Positions 5,773 to 8,779 of a stretch of DNA of 8,779 nt are shown here, piece by piece. Origin of the DNA: Bryobacterales bacterium (GTDB taxonomy: Bacteria > Acidobacteriota > Terriglobia > Bryobacterales > Bryobacteraceae); the NCBI GenBank assembly GCA_025456495.1, contig JALOKO010000382.1, positions 1 through 8,779 on the forward strand, given 5' to 3'. The notes under the pieces were generated by a model. It was not told the origin of the DNA and made no database searches. It saw only the letters and a list, made by a program, of their open reading frames with translations. The first letter of the stretch is position 1. Each line of letters begins with the position of its first letter. A program made the translations under genes and the position numbers.

Positions 5773-7986
5773 ATGATTGGCGAAAAGCTCGGGCATTATG
5801 AGATCACGGCCAAGATTGGCAAGGGTGGCATGGGCGTGGTCTACCGCGCGATGGATACCCTCATCGGGCGGGACGTTGCCCTCAAGACAATTCATCTCAA
5901 TGAGATTGAGGACCCCAACGAGCGGCAGTTCCTGAAAGAGCGCCTGTTCCGGGAAGCGAAATCGGCCGGCATTCTGTCCCATCCCAACATCGTCACCGTG
6001 TACCAGATTGGCGAACAGGACGGGCTCACCTACATCGCGATGGAGTTCGTGGAGGGCTTCAACCTGGGTGAGTTGCTGGCTCGGGAACCGCGCCCGACGA
6101 TGGAACTGCTGCTGAGCGTGTTTGACCAGACGGCCGTGGCGCTGGATTATGCGCATAGCAGGGGAGTGGTTCACCGGGATATCAAGCCCGGCAACATCAT
6201 CGTCCGCCCGGACGGCGTGGCCAAGATCGCTGACTTTGGCGTGGCTAAGATCTCCAGCCAGAACGTCACCCGCGCGGGCATGGCGTTGGGAACGCCGCAC
6301 TACATGTCGCCGGAGCAGTTTCATGGTCGGGCGATTGATGGGCGCAGCGATCAGTATTCGCTGGGCGTGATGGTGTACGAAATCTTCACCGGGGGGAAGA
6401 AGCCGTTTACGGCGGATTCCATCCACGGCTTGATGTACAAGATTCTGCATGAGGAACCGCAGCCGCGCCGGGACAATCCCGAGTTAAGCGTGGGCGTGGA
6501 GGCGGCCTTGCGACGGGCGCTGGCGAAGGAGCCTGACCAGCGCTTTCCCAGCTGCAGTGACTTTATTGCCGAACTGCGTAGCCTGAGTGGCATTCTTCCG
6601 GTGACCTTCTCTGTGGAGAGCGGGATGCGCACGGGCAGCACGGCGTCGCCCTCGGGACGCACCGGCATGGGAACGCCCATGCCATCGCCGGTCCCCCCGG
6701 TGACGCTGAGGCCGGCCACACCGGGCAGCGGCATCCACCTTCCGCCTCCGCCGCCCGCGGCGCCGGGGCTGCCGCCTCCGCCGTTACCGCCGATGGGAAC
6801 CGGATCTGGATCGGTGGGCTTTGACCCGTTTGACCCGGCACGGAGTGTGCCCGGCTCCCTGCGGCCCGATTCGGGCGGTTTCTCCGCGGGTGGTTTCCCC
6901 ACGCCAGCCTCCGGAACGGGAATCCCCGGCGGATCCGTTCCACTGCCTCCGCCTCCGGGTGCGCCGCCCTCACCTTTCGCCAACGAATTGCCGACGCCGG
7001 TCACCGGTGTCCCCACTGGACTGCCGCCGTCTGTGCCTGGTGGGTCTGGCGCCACCGCCGGGGCTCCGCCGGCGCCTGTTCCGCCGACGCCTGTTCCGCC
7101 GGCGCCCACTTCGTCTGGCCCGACTTCGTCCTCAACGGCGCCCCCGGCCAAGGGTGGGGCCAAGGGCGGGGATGCGAAGGCGACCGCGGGCAAGAAAGCT
7201 CCCGCAGCGCCGAAGCCCGCGCCGGTAGCGTCCGGCGCAGCCAAGAGCACATCGAAGTCGCCCCTGGTGCTGGTTGCGGCGCTGGTGGTGCTTCTGCTGG
7301 TGATTGGCGGAATTGTGGCCGCGCTGCTGATGCGCTCGTCTGGAGAAGCTGAGCAGGCCGCCCAGACGCCGCCCGCACCCGTTGTGGTGGAGCAGCCTGT
7401 GGTGGAAACGCCACCCGCGCCTGAGCCGACGCCGGAACCGGAGCCAGAACCGGAAGCCACTGCAGGGCAGCAGGCGCCGGCATCGCCACCCCCGCAAATC
7501 ACCGCTTTCGGCGCCGAGCCCGCCACCATCAATCAGGGGGAATCGGCCGCACTGAACTGGACAACGTCCAACACCAACACGGTGCAGATCAATCCCGGGT
7601 TCGCCAGGCTGCCCGGCGCGGGCCAGCGCACGGTGACCCCGACGGAAACCACCAAGTACCTGCTGATTGCACGCGGCTACGGGGGAAGAACACAGCGGGA
7701 GATCACGGTTACCGTGGTGCCTCGCGCGCCCACTCCGCAGCAGCCCAAGCCCGGCTCAGCGAAACCCAATGCGTGGACGCTGGATATGCTGGTGCGTGCG
7801 CTGGAATCCGGTCAGGATGTCGTGAAGATGGACAACCTGATGGTGCGCGTCGGCCTGAACGGCGTGGCCTTTGCGGTTACTCCCGATGCCCAGAGCGCGA
7901 TTCTGGCCGCTGGAGAACGTGGTGGCCGCTCCCGCGAAGAGGTGATGAAAATTGTGGAGTTGGCGCGGAAAAGCAGCCAACGTTAG
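5773..7986 (+). CDS. Transmembrane Ser/Thr protein kinase with extracytoplasmic Ig-like domain
   Basis: This is a Hanks-type (PknB-like) receptor kinase of 737 aa. The cytoplasmic kinase domain (about 9-275) has the Gly-rich loop GKGGMGVVY (16-24), Lys38 in VALKT, HRDIKPGN (His134, catalytic Asp136), DFG (154-156) and YMSPEQ (177-182). Thr residues in the activation loop (NVTRAGMALGT) could be autophosphorylated. A Pro/Gly/Ser/Ala-rich linker of about 200 residues contains a duplicated PVPPTPVPPAP stretch. One transmembrane helix (about 497-519) follows, then a Pro/Glu-rich spacer, an Ig-like domain (about 575-650, ITAFGAEPATINQGESAALNWT to EITVTVVP) and an uncharacterised C-terminal segment ending in a charged helix. 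ATG 5773 is chosen because MIGEKLGHYEI is the common start in such kinases; an in-frame ATG at 5737 adds 12 residues unlike the family. The ligand and targets are unknown. The secreted protein encoded 49 bp downstream may be functionally linked. Confidence 0.93.
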   Translation: MIGEKLGHYEITAKIGKGGMGVVYRAMDTLIGRDVALKTIHLNEIEDPNERQFLKERLFREAKSAGILSHPNIVTVYQIGEQDGLTYIAMEFVEGFNLGELLAREPRPTMELLLSVFDQTAVALDYAHSRGVVHRDIKPGNIIVRPDGVAKIADFGVAKISSQNVTRAGMALGTPHYMSPEQFHGRAIDGRSDQYSLGVMVYEIFTGGKKPFTADSIHGLMYKILHEEPQPRRDNPELSVGVEAALRRALAKEPDQRFPSCSDFIAELRSLSGILPVTFSVESGMRTGSTASPSGRTGMGTPMPSPVPPVTLRPATPGSGIHLPPPPPAAPGLPPPPLPPMGTGSGSVGFDPFDPARSVPGSLRPDSGGFSAGGFPTPASGTGIPGGSVPLPPPPGAPPSPFANELPTPVTGVPTGLPPSVPGGSGATAGAPPAPVPPTPVPPAPTSSGPTSSSTAPPAKGGAKGGDAKATAGKKAPAAPKPAPVASGAAKSTSKSPLVLVAALVVLLLVIGGIVAALLMRSSGEAEQAAQTPPAPVVVEQPVVETPPAPEPTPEPEPEPEATAGQQAPASPPPQITAFGAEPATINQGESAALNWTTSNTNTVQINPGFARLPGAGQRTVTPTETTKYLLIARGYGGRTQREITVTVVPRAPTPQQPKPGSAKPNAWTLDMLVRALESGQDVVKMDNLMVRVGLNGVAFAVTPDAQSAILAAGERGGRSREEVMKIVELARKSSQR

Positions 7987-7998
7987 CCCAGCGCGCGG

Positions 7999-8015
7999 AA
8001 GGATGTAAAATCCTT
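7999..8015 (+). promoter_or_regulatory. Small hairpin with -10-like TAAAAT between kinase and secreted protein
   Basis: AAGGAT (7999-8004) and ATCCTT (8010-8015) form a 6-bp inverted repeat around GTAAA. TAAAAT at 8006-8011 resembles a -10 element, with a poor -35 candidate TTAGCC (7983-7988) at 17 bp. It could give the downstream gene its own promoter, or be a weak stem. The 49-bp gap also allows simple cotranscription with the kinase. Confidence 0.3.
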
Positions 8016-8035
8016 AAGTGCAGGCAGGTAGGATT

Positions 8036-8779
8036 ATGTTGCGTTCCCAGTGCAAGGTGTGTGCGTTCGTTGGAAGGATTCGGATTGGGGTGGTGCTGCT
8101 GTTGGCGCTTTGCACCGTTGGGGCTGCTGTTGCGCAAAGCCCGGCGCCCATGAATCTGGAGACGTTGAAAAAAGTGCTGGTTGTGGGGGAAGATGTCGTA
8201 CCCACCAGCGAGGTACTGTCGCGGGTAAAGCAGGAAGGCGTGGATTTCTTCCTGGATGCCGACATGAAGACCGAGCTGATACTGGCGGCGGCTGAAGGGT
8301 CACGGACGGAAGCCAACACGTTGAGCATCATCAACTCCCTGGCCGATGCGTGCATTCCCTGCAAGGAGCGCTGGGAAGGACCCATCACCGGGGAACTTGC
8401 CCTGAAGTGGCTGGGCGAGCAGGTGCGATCCCGCGACGTGATCAAGGAGATTGCCAAGCGCGGACTGGCCGAGGAAGTGATTGGCGCTGAGCAACTGGCC
8501 GCACTCCGCAAGGTCGGCGCCAGTGACGCCATGATCAACCTGATGAAGCCGCGTGTGGAACCGGTATTCCCCAGCGAGTATAAGCAGATTCCGCTGGTGA
8601 AGAGTAAGGATTTCGATGCCAACCGCCCCTACGGCAGCGTGGAGATCCGGGCGCGCATTGATGAGAAGGTCACGTTCCGGCTTGCGGGTGCGGAAGTGTT
8701 CTACAAGGTAGAGGCGGGCAAGGACCCCACCGCGCTGGGCGGCGCGGTTTCGGGCTTCCTGCCCCGATTGCCGGCCGAT
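8036..8779 (+). CDS. Secreted protein of unknown function with GVDF-type helical modules, 3' end beyond window
   Basis: The frame is open for 248 codons from ATG 8036 to the last base, so the gene is partial. Residues 1-33 form a signal peptide: a basic start, a hydrophobic core VVLLLALCTVGAAVA, and a probable cut before QSPAP. Two related helical modules follow. The first contains LSRVKQEGVDFFLDADMKTELILAAAEGS (about 61-90); the second runs about 132-170 with VIKEIAKRGLAEEVIGAE and LRKVGASDAMINLM. This 'V..GVDF.L......L..AGA...LI' pattern recurs, in my recollection, in Acidobacteria proteins, but I know of no assigned function. A CIPC (CxxC) motif at 106-109 lies between the modules and could bind metal or form a disulfide. 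The region from about 195, GSVEIRARIDEKVTFRLAGAEVFYKV, looks beta-rich. AGGTAGGA just upstream serves as ribosome binding site. The position directly after the kinase suggests cotranscription. Confidence 0.8.
   Translation, partial: MLRSQCKVCAFVGRIRIGVVLLLALCTVGAAVAQSPAPMNLETLKKVLVVGEDVVPTSEVLSRVKQEGVDFFLDADMKTELILAAAEGSRTEANTLSIINSLADACIPCKERWEGPITGELALKWLGEQVRSRDVIKEIAKRGLAEEVIGAEQLAALRKVGASDAMINLMKPRVEPVFPSEYKQIPLVKSKDFDANRPYGSVEIRARIDEKVTFRLAGAEVFYKVEAGKDPTALGGAVSGFLPRLPAD

Noticed and set aside
5707..7532. Two long minus-strand open frames (5707-6450 and 6351-7532) opposite the kinase
   Set aside because: They mirror the kinase domain and its Pro-rich linker; the second is a Gly/Pro-rich reflection of that linker.

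Overview
This is a GC-rich bacterial window with no rRNA, tRNA, insertion sequence or CRISPR array visible. The gene content, high GC3 and style of the proteins (a large transmembrane Ser/Thr kinase with a Pro-rich linker and an Ig-like outer domain, an Acidobacteria-style secreted protein with GVDF helical modules, and lpdA, lipB and a 2-oxo acid dehydrogenase E2 clustered together) suggest an Acidobacteriota member, possibly near Solibacter/Bryobacter. This placement is inference from recall, not from a search.

Region 1 (1-1953, plus strand): a membrane glycosyltransferase of family 2 that closely resembles the catalytic part of NfrB (phage N4 adsorption protein B). Its C-terminal tail runs into a 24-bp tandem repeat (1551-1680). 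The fifth copy is 2 bp short, and beyond it the protein-like reading frame is a different one, so the gene appears frameshifted. A strong 13-bp-stem hairpin (1914-1944) lies at the convergent junction with the next operon.

Region 2 (1971-5397, minus strand): an lpdA -> lipB -> E2 operon. Dihydrolipoyl dehydrogenase (E3) comes first, lipoate-attaching octanoyltransferase LipB overlaps it by 8 nt, and an intact E2 acyltransferase with one lipoyl domain follows after 67 nt. The three products fit together: LipB starts lipoylation of the E2 swinging arm, E2 transfers the acyl group to CoA, and E3 re-oxidises the dihydrolipoyl arm. As sequenced, lpdA is broken by an apparent out-of-frame deletion near 4387 that removes about 16 conserved residues. 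No E1 is present in the window.

Region 3 (5398-5772): a divergent intergenic region with an inverted repeat and a good extended -10 motif facing the kinase.

Region 4 (5773-8779, plus strand): a complete transmembrane Ser/Thr protein kinase (737 aa), followed after 49 bp by a secreted protein of unknown function that runs off the window end. The two look like a sensor/signalling pair, though this rests only on adjacency.

The most notable items are two independent reading-frame disruptions (glycosyltransferase tail and lpdA), the slippage-prone repeat at the first of them, and the uncharacterised secreted protein next to the kinase.
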